A stretch of 64,000 bases of DNA, from the NCBI GenBank assembly GCA_947383005.1, contig CANDBT010000015.1, positions 32,085-96,084 of the forward strand, in the 5' to 3' direction. This stretch comes from an uncultured bacterium. Its GTDB lineage: Bacteria > Bacillota > Clostridia > Lachnospirales > Lachnospiraceae. Numbering within the stretch: position 1 is the first letter of the stretch; every line of letters starts with the position of its first letter. This document shows positions 27,657 through 37,141 of this stretch, one piece after another. The notes below the pieces were generated by a model, which was not told the DNA's origin, did no database searches, and saw only the letters and a list, made by a program, of their open reading frames with translations. A program made the translations under genes and the position numbers.

Positions 27657-28913
27657 GTGAATCAGGTGAAGGAAGCCTTGAAACATTATTGCGGCGGATA
27701 TCTGTGTGTCCGTTTGAGAGGATTTTCCCCGGAGCGTTTTTTAAACCTTTGTATGGCCAGAAAGATTGTTATTTGGGATCTCCGGTATCAGGACGGCGGG
27801 TATCAGTTTTTGATTTCGGTCGGGGATTTCCGCCGGATACGGCCTTTGGTGAAAAAAGCCCAGGTGAGGCTTTTGATTCTGGGAAGATATGGGCTTCCCT
27901 TTTTTTTATATCGTAATCGGAAAAGAAAATTATATGCTGCGGGAATAGGCGCTTTTTTTCTGGTGCTCTTTTTGATGTCCCAGTTTATTTGGAATATTTC
28001 CGTGGAAGGGAATTATCATTTTACGGATGATACCTTGCTTCATTATCTGGATACGTTGGATATCCGCTATGGAAGGCTTAAGGCGGGGATTGACTGTAAT
28101 GTGCTGGAAGAGTCTATCCGCAGCCAATATCCGGAAATTATCTGGGTGTCGGCACGGATTTCCGGCACCCGGCTGATGATTAAGGTAAAAGAAAATGAAG
28201 TGATGAGCAATGTTCCCGAAAAAGACGAGGTTCCCCGGAACTTGGTGGCGGGAAAAAACGGGATAGTTACCCGGATGGTAGTGCGCCGCGGAAAAGCACA
28301 GGTGGCTGTCGGTGATCAGATAGAGGCCGGGCAAGTGCTGGTCAGCGGAGAAATCCCTATTTATAATGACGCTGAAGAACTGGCTGATTTACAATTCGTG
28401 CATGCCGACGCAGATATTTATGCCACGGTTTCCGAGAGCTACCGGGAGGTTCTGCCAGCCTGTGTTGTCGAACGGACAGATACAGGACGGTGTCGGCGGG
28501 GCCTTCGTCTCAGGGCAGGAGGTTTGTCTTTTTTGTGGATGCTGCCGTCTATTGGAGGAAATCCCTGGGAGATTACCAGCAAAAGCTGCCAGCTAACTGT
28601 GCTGGGAGATTTTTATTTGCCGGTATGGGTGGATCAAATCCAGGCGCAGGAATACCAAACATATGAGCGTTGTCTGACAAAAGAAGACAGGGAAATAAGA
28701 AAAAATATCATTCATCAGCAAAAGATAGAAAATTTATCGGAAAAAGGGGTACACATTATCGAAAATAGTGTTAAAATATTGAAAGAAGGTTCTGGCTGGG
28801 TGGTGCAGGGGGATTTTCTCTTGGAAGAGCCGGTTGGAATCGGGCAAGAGATAGAAGAAACGAATAAAAAGGAGATTGATCAAGCGGATGAGCGTAATGG
28901 AAACCATTATTGA
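27657..28913 (+). CDS. yqfD: Sporulation stage IV-type membrane protein YqfD
   Basis: A 418-residue protein starting at GTG 27657 (a second GTG at 27666 is possible). An N-terminal soluble part (RLRGFSPERFLNLCMARKIVIWDL) precedes one membrane helix (LYAAGIGAFFLVLFLMSQFIW), then an extracytoplasmic domain with WNISVEGNYHFTD and WVSARISGTRLMIKVKENEV, resembling POTRA-like repeats. YqfD is needed for efficient sporulation in Bacillus. It overlaps the phoH start. Confidence 0.88.
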   Translation: MNQVKEALKHYCGGYLCVRLRGFSPERFLNLCMARKIVIWDLRYQDGGYQFLISVGDFRRIRPLVKKAQVRLLILGRYGLPFFLYRNRKRKLYAAGIGAFFLVLFLMSQFIWNISVEGNYHFTDDTLLHYLDTLDIRYGRLKAGIDCNVLEESIRSQYPEIIWVSARISGTRLMIKVKENEVMSNVPEKDEVPRNLVAGKNGIVTRMVVRRGKAQVAVGDQIEAGQVLVSGEIPIYNDAEELADLQFVHADADIYATVSESYREVLPACVVERTDTGRCRRGLRLRAGGLSFLWMLPSIGGNPWEITSKSCQLTVLGDFYLPVWVDQIQAQEYQTYERCLTKEDREIRKNIIHQQKIENLSEKGVHIIENSVKILKEGSGWVVQGDFLLEEPVGIGQEIEETNKKEIDQADERNGNHY

Positions 28914-29934
28914 CATACCTGTTGAACATGAGCGCAATGTGTGCGGCCAGTTTGATCAGTATTTAAAGAAAATTGAACGTACTCTCCGGGTGACTATTGT
29001 GGCCCGGGATGGCGCCATTAAGCTGATTGGCCCGGAAGAGATGATCCGGCGGGCAAAAAGTGTGTTCAATAATCTGGCAGAACTTTCCCGGAGAGGGAAT
29101 ACCATCACGGAACAGAATGTGGATTATGCTTTGTCTTTATCCTTTACTGATTCAGACAGTGCGATTTTGGAAATAGATAAGGATATTATCTGCCGGACGG
29201 TGAACGGAAAGCCAGTGAAACCCAAAACATTGGGACAAAAGCATTATGTAGATGAAATCAGAAATAAGATGATTGTATTTGGCGTGGGTCCGGCGGGTAC
29301 GGGGAAGACTTATCTGGCCATGGCCATGGCTATCCAGGCTTTTAAAAATAATGAGGTAAACCGGATTATTCTGACCCGTCCGGCCATTGAGGCCGGGGAA
29401 AAGCTGGGATTTTTGCCTGGAGATTTGCAAAGTAAAATCGATCCCTATCTGCGGCCTTTGTATGATGCTTTGTATCAGATTATGGGGGCGGAAAGTTTTC
29501 TGCATAATTCCGAGAAGGGATTGATTGAAGTGGCGCCTCTGGCTTATATGAGAGGGCGGACTTTGGATAATGCCTATATTATTCTGGACGAAGCGCAAAA
29601 TACGACTCCGGCCCAGATGAAGATGTTTTTGACGCGTATCGGATTTGGCTCCAAGGTGATTATTACCGGGGATAAAACGCAAAAAGATTTGCCGGGAGGG
29701 GCGGCGTCGGGGCTTGATATAGCGATGAAGGTTCTGCACAAGATTGATGATATTGGTTTTTGCAGCCTGACCAGCGAAGATGTGGTCCGTCATCCGCTGG
29801 TGCAAAAGATTGTACAGGCGTATGACGATTATGAGCAAAAGAGCGGGGGTAAGGGAAGAGACGGGGAGGCAGGGCAAAAAGGAAGAGATTCCAGCCAGAT
29901 GAAAAAGGGGAGAAAAAATGACTATAGACATTGA
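28888..29934 (+). CDS. phoH: PhoH-family ATPase
   Basis: A 348-residue cytosolic P-loop protein. ATG 28888 is chosen; TTG 28876 lies too close to GGAG. A KH-like N-terminal segment (IERTLRVTIVARDGAIKLIG) is followed by Walker A GPAGTGKTYLAMAMA (about residue 134), TRPAIEAGEKLGFLPGDL and Walker B YIILDEAQNTTPAQMKMFLTR. PhoH proteins are tied to RNA metabolism, and the adjacent gene is the RNase YbeY, with which they are often coupled or fused. It overlaps both yqfD and ybeY, indicating translational coupling. Confidence 0.93.
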   Translation: MSVMETIIDIPVEHERNVCGQFDQYLKKIERTLRVTIVARDGAIKLIGPEEMIRRAKSVFNNLAELSRRGNTITEQNVDYALSLSFTDSDSAILEIDKDIICRTVNGKPVKPKTLGQKHYVDEIRNKMIVFGVGPAGTGKTYLAMAMAIQAFKNNEVNRIILTRPAIEAGEKLGFLPGDLQSKIDPYLRPLYDALYQIMGAESFLHNSEKGLIEVAPLAYMRGRTLDNAYIILDEAQNTTPAQMKMFLTRIGFGSKVIITGDKTQKDLPGGAASGLDIAMKVLHKIDDIGFCSLTSEDVVRHPLVQKIVQAYDDYEQKSGGKGRDGEAGQKGRDSSQMKKGRKNDYRH

Positions 29935-30415
29935 GTATGAAGCGGCAGACCGTCTGGATATTCCTTATGAGGAGATTATTCGGGAGATTATTCCGGCAGT
30001 ACTGGATAGGGAACAGTGTCCTTATGAGGCGGAGGTCCATGTGCTTTTGACGGATAATGAGGCAATCAGGGAAATCAATCGGGATTATCGTCAGATCGAT
30101 ACGCCTACGGATGTACTTTCCTTTCCGATGGTAGAGTTTGAGCGGGAGTCGGATTTTGGACATGCGGAGGATTGTGTGGAAGAGTGCTTTAACCCGGATA
30201 CGGGGGAATTGATATTGGGGGATATTGTAATTTCCGTAGACAAGGTGAAGGAACAAGCTGAAAACTACGGCCATTCCTGCCGGAGGGAATTAGCGTTTCT
30301 GCTGGCTCACAGTATGCTGCATTTGTGCGGATACGACCATATGGAGGAAGAGGAACGGCTGGTTATGGAGCAGAGGCAGCGGGAAATTTTGGCTGAAAGA
30401 GGATATAACCGATGA
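29918..30415 (+). CDS. ybeY: Endoribonuclease YbeY
   Basis: A 165-residue metal-dependent RNase that acts in 16S rRNA 3'-end maturation and ribosome quality control. The zinc site HSMLHLCGYDH provides three histidines, and PTDVLSFPM and ELILGDIVIS are the other family landmarks. It overlaps phoH by 17 bases and the downstream lipoprotein gene by 4 bases. Confidence 0.95.
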   Translation: MTIDIEYEAADRLDIPYEEIIREIIPAVLDREQCPYEAEVHVLLTDNEAIREINRDYRQIDTPTDVLSFPMVEFERESDFGHAEDCVEECFNPDTGELILGDIVISVDKVKEQAENYGHSCRRELAFLLAHSMLHLCGYDHMEEEERLVMEQRQREILAERGYNR

Positions 30416-31572
30416 AAAAGGGATGGATGGATAGTAAAAAAAGGGGACTCTGCCTGCTGGCTGCACTGTGCGCGCTGTTGACGGCAGGGTGCTCAGCGAA
30501 AGGCAGTCTGGAAGCGGCCGCTACGGAAACTGCCGTCGAAACAATCCGGATAGAGCCGGAGACAAAGCCGATTGTCATTGAGACGGAACCGGAGACAGAG
30601 GAGGACTTAAGTCCGCTTATCTATGCGCCCGGCGATCCGCGGATTGCGGAGAATGGCAATATACGCAGTTACCTTACAGGGATGGATGTCCCGGAATCTC
30701 AGGGAAACAGGCGGCCATTGGCCATTATGATGAGCAATGATAAGGCATCTTTGCCTCAGTATGGGATTAATCGGGCCGCTGTGGTTTATGAGGCTCCGGT
30801 AGAGGGAGAGATGAACCGGTACATGGCGATTATTGAGGATTATGACGACTTGGATCGGATTGGGTCCGTGCGGAGTTGTCGTACGTATTATACGTATTTT
30901 GCCAGAGAATTTGATGCTATTTATGCTCATTTCGGGCAGAGCACTTTTGCCAAGCCTTATCTGAAAAACGTGGACAACATCAATGGCATTGAGGGCATTG
31001 GAGATACGGCTTTTTATCGTTCTAAAGATCGGAAAAGGCCTCACAATGCTTATGCCAGCTTTGACGGAATACAAAAGGCGATTGAAAAGCTGGGTTATTC
31101 CCAGGAGTATGATGATTCATATAAAGGCCATTATTATTTTGCCGCGCAGGAAAGCGCCGTAACGCCGGAAGGGGGATATGTGCAGGATGCCCGCAAAGTG
31201 ATGCCGGGCTATTCGATGAATAATCCCTGGTTTGAATATCATGAGGACGACGGGTTGTATTATCGCTATCAGTATGGGGCGCCTCATTTGGGCGATGAAG
31301 GGCCTATCGCTGTAAAAAACATTCTGATCCAGTGTTGTGCCGCCGGTTATTACGCGACTACCGATTATCGGAATATCAATGTTCATGAAGACACATGGGG
31401 CGGATTTTTTATTACCAATGGCAAAGTTGCCAATATTTCCTGGAAAAAGGACGGGGAATTCGGAGTGACTCATTATTATTATCCCGATGGCCGTGAGATT
31501 GTGCTGAATCCCGGGAAAACGTGGATTTGCATTGTTCCGACTTCCGAAGCCGGGAAGATTGCCTTTGAGTAA
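30412..31572 (+). CDS. DUF3048 lipoprotein (YerB-like)
   Basis: A 386-residue lipoprotein. The leader ends in LLTAGC, a lipobox, so the mature protein is anchored at Cys27. A Glu/Thr-rich linker (EPETKPIVIETEPETEED) leads to the DUF3048 domain with RPLAIMMSND, GSVRSCRTYYTYFAREFDAIYAHFG, and the C-terminal DUF3048 part HYYYPDGREI and NPGKTWICIVP. YerB-type proteins sit on the outer face of the membrane; function is unknown. The ATGA overlap couples it to ybeY. Confidence 0.88.
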   Translation: MKKGWMDSKKRGLCLLAALCALLTAGCSAKGSLEAAATETAVETIRIEPETKPIVIETEPETEEDLSPLIYAPGDPRIAENGNIRSYLTGMDVPESQGNRRPLAIMMSNDKASLPQYGINRAAVVYEAPVEGEMNRYMAIIEDYDDLDRIGSVRSCRTYYTYFAREFDAIYAHFGQSTFAKPYLKNVDNINGIEGIGDTAFYRSKDRKRPHNAYASFDGIQKAIEKLGYSQEYDDSYKGHYYFAAQESAVTPEGGYVQDARKVMPGYSMNNPWFEYHEDDGLYYRYQYGAPHLGDEGPIAVKNILIQCCAAGYYATTDYRNINVHEDTWGGFFITNGKVANISWKKDGEFGVTHYYYPDGREIVLNPGKTWICIVPTSEAGKIAFE

Positions 31573-31641
31573 CAGCGAATAGAAAATGGAATATAAGGGA
31601 AAAATAAACAGAAAATATCCTTATCAATGGGAGGCTTTACG

Positions 31642-32049
31642 ATGAAAAGGTATATGATCTGTTTATTTTTGTTCGTAGGAGTTGGCGCTGTATGCCTGAC
31701 TGCCGCTTATTTTCTGACGGGACGCTATCGTGTGACAGCCTCGCCTACGAGAGAAGAATCAGCGGCTGCTTTGGAAAGTGTGGATATCCTTGAGACAGTG
31801 CCGGAAAATCTGGCTGCTGTCAATGGAGAACATGTCCTTCATGAAAAAGCGGCGCTGACAGAGGAGTTTTATCTGGTTTCTGAGGATGGATTTTTATTGG
31901 TGTTTGGGAAGGACCAGGAGACCATTTGCCTCTATACCCATATCCCTTTGATGGATTTTCCGGCAAGGGAACAGGAACGGCTCAGAGAAGGAATCTGGTT
32001 TCCCGGTATGATGGAAGTTATCCAATATTTGGAATCCTATACTAGTTAA
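31642..32049 (+). CDS. BofC C-terminal-domain-like protein
   Basis: A 135-residue protein from ATG 31642, which has GGGAGG just upstream. An N-terminal membrane helix (YMICLFLFVGVGAVCLTAAYF) exposes a domain reading EFYLVSEDGFLLVFGKDQET, LYTHIPLMDFPAREQERLREGI and VIQYLESYTS. This matches the C-terminal domain of BofC, a forespore intermembrane-space protein that restrains SpoIVB signalling. Because the N-terminal BofC domain is missing, the sporulation role is only inferred. Confidence 0.65.
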   Translation: MKRYMICLFLFVGVGAVCLTAAYFLTGRYRVTASPTREESAAALESVDILETVPENLAAVNGEHVLHEKAALTEEFYLVSEDGFLLVFGKDQETICLYTHIPLMDFPAREQERLREGIWFPGMMEVIQYLESYTS

Positions 32050-32078
32050 AAGACAACGGTGTCCGCAAAAGAATCTGC

Positions 32079-32107
32079 TTGAAAATAGCGGCCGGAATGG
32101 ATACAAT
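32079..32107 (+). promoter_or_regulatory. Candidate sigma-A promoter for the FAD-protein pair
   Basis: TTGAAA (32079-32084), 17 bases, TACAAT (32102-32107), 60 bases before GTG 32168. Confidence 0.6.
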
Positions 32108-32167
32108 AATAAAGGGCTAAAAAATAGGCTGGATGCTGTTTTTGATGATGGTTTTGGAGGGCAGATT

Positions 32168-33391
32168 GTGGGGAAAAAGGTAATTGTTGTCGGCGGAGGC
32201 GCTTCTGGTTTGGCGGCAGCTATTCTGGCAGCCAGACAGGGCGCCCAGGTAACTATTTTAGAACATATGGATCGGGTGGGGAAAAAGCTGCTGTCTACAG
32301 GCAACGGCCGCTGTAATCTGACCAATTGGGAAATGAGAGAGGATTGCTATCATTGCGGCCAGAAGGATTTTCCCATGAAGGTATTGGGACAATTCGGAGT
32401 GGAGGATACACTGGCTTTTTTTGAGGAAATCGGGATCACGGTGAAAAGTAAGAAAGGGTATATTTATCCCCGTTCGGAACAGGCATCAGCTGTATTGGAT
32501 ATGTTACGGCTGGAAGTAAAAAGGTTAGGGGTTCAGGAGCAGACCGGATGTGAGATTAAGGAGCTTCGTCAGAAAGGGAACCGCGGCTTTTTGGCCAGGA
32601 CTAACCAGGGAGTCTGGACGGGGAATACGCTGATTCTGGCTGCCGGTTCCCGGGCTGCTCCGGCGACGGGGTCAGACGGAAGCGGCTACAAAATGGCCAG
32701 AGGATTTGGCCATACCATTATCCGGCCGCTACCGGCATTGGTACAGCTTCGCTGCGAAGGAAGATTTTTTAAACATTTGGCCGGAGTACGCTGCGAAGCC
32801 AGGGTAGCCATCGTTTCCCAAGGTGAAGTGTTGGCTGGAGATGTGGGAGAGGTTCAGTTTACGGATTATGGAATTTCCGGAATACCTACTTTTCAGGTAA
32901 GCCGGTTTGCCGCCGCTGCTTTGGCCGAAGGAAAGCCGGTGGAAGCTGTATTGGATTTTCTGCCGGGTATGGAATGGGAGGAGGCGGAGGCTTTTTTGGA
33001 AGGCCGGATAAAGAAGCTGCCTCATTTGACCGGAAAAGATTTTTTGACCGGCGTGTTCCCTAAAAAACTTGCGGAAGTGCTGATACGGCTGGCTGGTATA
33101 GAACCTGGCGAAAGGATATCCCAAAAACCACCCGGCGCCAGAGAAGAACTCCTGGGCCATATCAAGGCTTTTGAGGCTGTAGTTACGGCCACAAATTCGT
33201 TCGAGCAGGCGCAGGTTTGCAGCGGGGGCGTAGATACCAGGGAGGTGTTTGCGGAAACGATGGAGTCAAAGCTGGCGCCGGGGTTATATCTGGTTGGGGA
33301 GATTTTGGATGTGGATGGAATCTGCGGAGGTTATAATTTGCAATGGGCATGGTCTACGGGTTGTATTGCCGGTAAACATGGGGGAGCATAA
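32168..33391 (+). CDS. HI0933/YhiN-family flavoprotein
   Basis: A 407-residue FAD protein from GTG 32168 behind GGAGGGCAG. The dinucleotide fold is VIVVGGGASGLAAAILAARQ, followed by the family hallmark GKKLLSTGNGRCNLTN and the C-terminal VDGICGGYNLQWAWSTG. Members include BaiN, a bile-acid reductase of gut Clostridia, but most have unknown substrates. It is separated by 4 bases from a second FAD protein. Confidence 0.88.
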   Translation: MGKKVIVVGGGASGLAAAILAARQGAQVTILEHMDRVGKKLLSTGNGRCNLTNWEMREDCYHCGQKDFPMKVLGQFGVEDTLAFFEEIGITVKSKKGYIYPRSEQASAVLDMLRLEVKRLGVQEQTGCEIKELRQKGNRGFLARTNQGVWTGNTLILAAGSRAAPATGSDGSGYKMARGFGHTIIRPLPALVQLRCEGRFFKHLAGVRCEARVAIVSQGEVLAGDVGEVQFTDYGISGIPTFQVSRFAAAALAEGKPVEAVLDFLPGMEWEEAEAFLEGRIKKLPHLTGKDFLTGVFPKKLAEVLIRLAGIEPGERISQKPPGAREELLGHIKAFEAVVTATNSFEQAQVCSGGVDTREVFAETMESKLAPGLYLVGEILDVDGICGGYNLQWAWSTGCIAGKHGGA

Positions 33392-33395
33392 AAAT

Positions 33396-35042
33396 ATGAT
33401 ACGGATTACCCAACTGAAATTGCCGGTGGAGCATGGACCGGAAGAGTTAAAAAGAAAGGCTGCCAGGCTTTTAAAAGTCAGGCCGGAGGAAATACGGGAG
33501 ATATATGTGCGCAGGCAGTCTCTCGATGCCAGAAAAAAGCCGGAATTATTTTACAGTTATACTTTGGATATTGAAATGGCTCCGGAGAAAAGAGCCGGAA
33601 AAGATACGGGGAAAACAGTTTTGTCAAAAAAGAGGGAAAACGCATTGATACATAAGGCGAAAAGCTCCCAGGTAACGGCGGCCAAGGAGAATCGTTACCG
33701 GTTTGTGGAAACCGGGAAGCAATCGTTCCACCATCCTCCGGTAATTGTTGGGGCTGGTCCTGCCGGGCTGTTCTGCGGATGGATGCTTGCCCGTCATGGC
33801 TACTGTCCGGTGATATTGGAACGTGGTGAGGATGTGGATACCCGGAAGAGGAAGGTAGACAGATTCTGGGAGACAGGCTGCCTGGATGAATGTTCCCATG
33901 TACAATTCGGCGAGGGCGGGGCGGGAACTTTCTCTGACGGCAAACTGAATACGTTGGTAAAGGATACGCAGGGACGGAACCGGCTTGTTCTGGAAATTTT
34001 TCATCAAATGGGCGCAGATGAGACTGTTTTATATCAACATAAGCCCCATATCGGCACGGATGTGCTGGGCAGCATTGTGAAAGCGATGAGAGAGGAAATC
34101 CTGCGTCAGGGAGGACATATACGGTTTGGCTGCCAGGTGACTGATTTGGTAATTAAAGACGGCCGGGTTTGTGCGGTCAGAACCGGCCAGGGAGAGACGG
34201 TCGCCGCAGAGGCGGTAGTGCTGGCCGTCGGCCATAGCGCAAGAGATACGTTTTTTATGCTTGAACAAAAAGGCATCCCTTTGTCCCCGAAAGCTTTTGC
34301 CGTAGGGTTGCGTATCCAGCACAGCCAGTCAATGATTAATTTGTCTCAATACGGACGGGAAGATGCGGGGAGCTTGGGCGCTGCCGACTATAAAGTGACA
34401 GCAAAAACTGCCGGGGGGCGGGGGGTATACTCCTTTTGCATGTGTCCGGGAGGATATGTGATCAATGCCTCATCGGAGACGGGGCGTTTGGCTGTCAACG
34501 GTATGAGCTATCATGCCCGGGCCGGTGTCAATGCCAATAGCGCTTTGGTTGTGACTGTGACGCCGGAAGATTTTCCCGGCCATTCACCTTTGGCCGGGGT
34601 TGTTTTTCAACAGCAATTGGAAGAAGCAGCTTACCGGGCGGCCGGCGGGAAAATTCCTTTGCAGCTTTATGAGGATTTTCGGGCCGGGCGCATGTCACGG
34701 CAGCTAGGGGATATCAAACCGCAGATGAAGGGAGCCTGGGAATTAGCTGATTGCCGCCAGATTTTGCCGGAGGTGTTGAATGGCGCCCTGTTGGAAGCAA
34801 TGGAAAGCTTTGGCCGGACAATAAGAGGGTTTGACCGGGGTGATGCGCTGCTGGCCGGAGTGGAGAGCCGGACTTCTTCACCCGTGCGGATTTGGCGGGA
34901 TCAGAGTATGGAAAGCCAGATAAAGGGGATATATCCATGTGGAGAAGGCGCCGGATATGCAGGCGGAATAACTTCCGCCGCTATGGATGGAGTACGGGCG
35001 GCAGAAGCAATTGCAGGAAAATATGCACCGATAAAGAGCTGA
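33396..35042 (+). CDS. FAD-dependent protein (COG2509 family)
   Basis: A 548-residue protein. ATG 33396 is chosen because homologues begin MIRITQLKLP and a GGGGGAG lies 10 bases upstream. A ferredoxin-like N-terminal domain (KAARLLKVRPEEIREIYVRRQSLDARKK) precedes the FAD domain with VIVGAGPAGLFCGWMLARHG and the family motif FGEGGAGTFSDGKLNT. The C-terminus has GIYPCGEGAGYAGGITSAAMDG. Widespread in Clostridia, with unknown reaction. Confidence 0.88.
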   Translation: MIRITQLKLPVEHGPEELKRKAARLLKVRPEEIREIYVRRQSLDARKKPELFYSYTLDIEMAPEKRAGKDTGKTVLSKKRENALIHKAKSSQVTAAKENRYRFVETGKQSFHHPPVIVGAGPAGLFCGWMLARHGYCPVILERGEDVDTRKRKVDRFWETGCLDECSHVQFGEGGAGTFSDGKLNTLVKDTQGRNRLVLEIFHQMGADETVLYQHKPHIGTDVLGSIVKAMREEILRQGGHIRFGCQVTDLVIKDGRVCAVRTGQGETVAAEAVVLAVGHSARDTFFMLEQKGIPLSPKAFAVGLRIQHSQSMINLSQYGREDAGSLGAADYKVTAKTAGGRGVYSFCMCPGGYVINASSETGRLAVNGMSYHARAGVNANSALVVTVTPEDFPGHSPLAGVVFQQQLEEAAYRAAGGKIPLQLYEDFRAGRMSRQLGDIKPQMKGAWELADCRQILPEVLNGALLEAMESFGRTIRGFDRGDALLAGVESRTSSPVRIWRDQSMESQIKGIYPCGEGAGYAGGITSAAMDGVRAAEAIAGKYAPIKS

Positions 35043-35096
35043 ATAGTTAAGTTTAAGAGTCATCCAGACGCTTATGACAGAAAAGAGAAGAAAATC

Positions 35097-35954
35097 ATGG
35101 ATACGGATAATCTGAACAGAGAAAAGTTAAAAAACAAAAAACGGGTGGTGATAAAAATCGGTTCCTCTTCCCTGACCCATATGGAGACAGGAAAGCTTGA
35201 TTTGCTGAAAATGGAAAAATTGATTCGCATTCTTTGCGACTTAAGAGGGCAGGGACGTGAGGTGGTCCTGGTGTCATCAGGGGCTATCGCTGCAGGGCGT
35301 CAGGCTTTGGGCGGGCAGAAAAGACCAGATACGATTTCCGAAAAACAGGCATACGCTGCCGTAGGACAAGCAAGGCTGATGATGGTCTATCAAAAGTTGT
35401 TTTCCGAATATAACTATACGGCGGCGCAGATTCTGTTGACAAAGGATACGATGACGAATGAAGTATCCCGCTATAATGCACAGAATACGTTTGATGAGCT
35501 GCTGAAGCTGGGGGTTATTCCTATTGTCAACGAAAATGATACCGTGTCAACTCACGAAATCCAGTTTGGGGATAACGATCGGCTGTCGGCTATTGTGGCG
35601 GCACTTATCGGCGCGGATCTGCTGATTTTGCTTTCGGATATTAACGGTTTATATTCTGATGATCCCAGGCAGAATCCCCAGGCGGAATTTATCGGGCTGG
35701 TAGAGGAAATCACCCCGCAGCTCCTTGTAATGGGCAAAAGCAGCGCGGGCAGCGACGTGGGGACAGGGGGGATGTCTTCTAAACTGGCAGCGGCGAGAAT
35801 TGCTACGGATAGCGGTTCGGATATGGTGATTGCCAATGGGGAAAATGTGGAAATCATTCATGACATTATGTCGGGAGAGGAAAAAGGGACATTGTTTATC
35901 GCACATACAAATCTGGATTTTGATTTGATGAATTATATTGATCACGAATATTAA
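35097..35954 (+). CDS. proB: Glutamate 5-kinase
   Basis: This 285-residue amino-acid kinase catalyses the first step of proline synthesis. Landmarks are RVVIKIGSSSLT, LVSSGAIAAGRQALGG, PIVNENDTVS, FGDNDRLSAIVAALI and GTGGMSSKLAAARIA. It lacks the C-terminal PUA domain of the longer E. coli enzyme, as is common in Clostridia. ProA, the next enzyme, is encoded at 37142 after two small genes. Confidence 0.95.
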   Translation: MDTDNLNREKLKNKKRVVIKIGSSSLTHMETGKLDLLKMEKLIRILCDLRGQGREVVLVSSGAIAAGRQALGGQKRPDTISEKQAYAAVGQARLMMVYQKLFSEYNYTAAQILLTKDTMTNEVSRYNAQNTFDELLKLGVIPIVNENDTVSTHEIQFGDNDRLSAIVAALIGADLLILLSDINGLYSDDPRQNPQAEFIGLVEEITPQLLVMGKSSAGSDVGTGGMSSKLAAARIATDSGSDMVIANGENVEIIHDIMSGEEKGTLFIAHTNLDFDLMNYIDHEY

Positions 35955-35965
35955 GACAGGAGATA

Positions 35966-36202
35966 ATGATGGATCAAAGCGGAATAAACCGAATTAATGA
36001 GTTGTATCACAAATCTAAAGGCGAGGGTCTCACTGAAGAGGAAAAAAAGGAACAGGCAGCTTTGCGTAAGGAGTATATTGAAGCAATCCGAAGAAATCTG
36101 CGTGCTAATTTGAACAATATTTCCATTCAGGAGGAAGATGGCACAATTACGGATTTGGGAAAGAAATACGGCGGGGTTCAAGATGGGCAGTCAATCAAGT
36201 AG
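35966..36202 (+). CDS. DUF896 (YnzC/UPF0291) protein
   Basis: A 78-residue cytosolic protein. The N-terminus (INRINELYHKSKGEGLTEEEKKEQ) forms the helical hairpin typical of DUF896, followed by LRKEYIEAIRRNLRANL. YnzC of Bacillus belongs to the SOS regulon; the molecular role is unknown. It starts 11 bases after proB and overlaps the next gene by 20 bases. Confidence 0.88.
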   Translation: MMDQSGINRINELYHKSKGEGLTEEEKKEQAALRKEYIEAIRRNLRANLNNISIQEEDGTITDLGKKYGGVQDGQSIK

Positions 36203-36851
36203 GGGAGGCTTTCCCCCTGCCGCCGGCGCAGCTTGCGGGTTGCGCCAGCAGCAGATCCCGTTATGCGGGACTGCGTATAAAGAAGATATTCGCCGGGATA
36301 TCCGCCAGCAGCGCCGGTTGCTGGCGCCGGAGGCAAAAAGCCGGATGGATGAACGGATTTATCACAATCTTTTAAGATTGGTGAACCATTTCCAGCCGGA
36401 AGTTTTATATGCTTACGCTTCCGTGCGACAGGAGGCGGATACCTGGCAGTTCATGAAAAAAATGTGGGAAATGAAAAAGCCGATAGCTTTGCCGCGTATA
36501 GAAGGGGAACAGATTTGCTTTTATTATGTTACCGGCAGGCAGGACTTGCAGGCCGGTCCAATGGGGATTCTTGAACCTGCGGAGGGAAAGTGTATACCTG
36601 CCGCGCAGGCAGCGGCTCTGGTGATTACGCCCGGCCTGGCATTCTCCCCGGATGGGGATCGGATTGGCTATGGGGGCGGATATTATGATCGCTTTTTTGC
36701 CCGGGAGCCGTATCATACATCGGTAGCTGTCGCATATCCGTTCCAGATCCGCCAGGATATCCAGCCGGAAAACTGTGATCAAAAAATCCATTATCTTTTG
36801 ACGCCGGAACGTGTCATTAGCTGCCAGACAGGGGATACCATCCCCTTTTGA
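36183..36851 (+). CDS. 5-Formyltetrahydrofolate cyclo-ligase
   Basis: A 222-residue protein in which the enzyme proper begins near YKEDIRRDIRQQRRLL. It converts 5-formyl-THF to methenyl-THF using ATP. Landmarks are LPRIEGEQICFY, VITPGLAFSPDG and the phosphate loop RIGYGGGYYDRFF. The first 32 residues (from MGSQSSRGGFPPAAGAAC) are an unusual extension encoded by short palindromes, GGCGCA/TGCGCC and CCCG/CGGG. No better in-frame start with a ribosome site is visible, so the real start is uncertain. Confidence 0.85.
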   Translation: MGSQSSRGGFPPAAGAACGLRQQQIPLCGTAYKEDIRRDIRQQRRLLAPEAKSRMDERIYHNLLRLVNHFQPEVLYAYASVRQEADTWQFMKKMWEMKKPIALPRIEGEQICFYYVTGRQDLQAGPMGILEPAEGKCIPAAQAAALVITPGLAFSPDGDRIGYGGGYYDRFFAREPYHTSVAVAYPFQIRQDIQPENCDQKIHYLLTPERVISCQTGDTIPF

Positions 36852-36877
36852 GCCCTATGGTACGGATACATAGGGTT

Positions 36878-37097
36878 GCTAGTACTGCATTGCGGAAACA
36901 ATGGTGAATACAGTGCTTGATATTTTCGTCATCTGTGCGTCTGCAAAGCGACGTTCTACACTCCGTTCCGGTCCTTGCTGGGCAAGCGCCACTGGCGCTT
37001 AGCAACGTAGTGGTGCTTACGTCTAGTTTTGCAGGCGTGCAGAAGGCGGAAATAGCGAGTGACGAATTCACCGGAATTTCCGCAAGGCAGTACTAGC
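36878..37097. repeat. 220-bp fold-back repeat with 19-bp core
   Basis: GCTAGTACTGC (36878-36888) pairs with GCAGTACTAGC (37087-37097), and the pairing continues inward through GCGGAAA/TTTCCGC. CGTCTGCAAA pairs with TTTGCAGGCG, and TTGCT-AAGCGCC-ACT-GGCGCTT-AGCAA forms the apex. The core TCTACACTCCGTTCCGGTC lies at 36955-36973, as at 15436 and 46516. It fills the gap between the cyclo-ligase gene and proA. Confidence 0.85.
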
Positions 37098-37141
37098 CAT
37101 TTGGGAGCATTATTTTATTTTACAGAAAGGAATTTGCTTTT

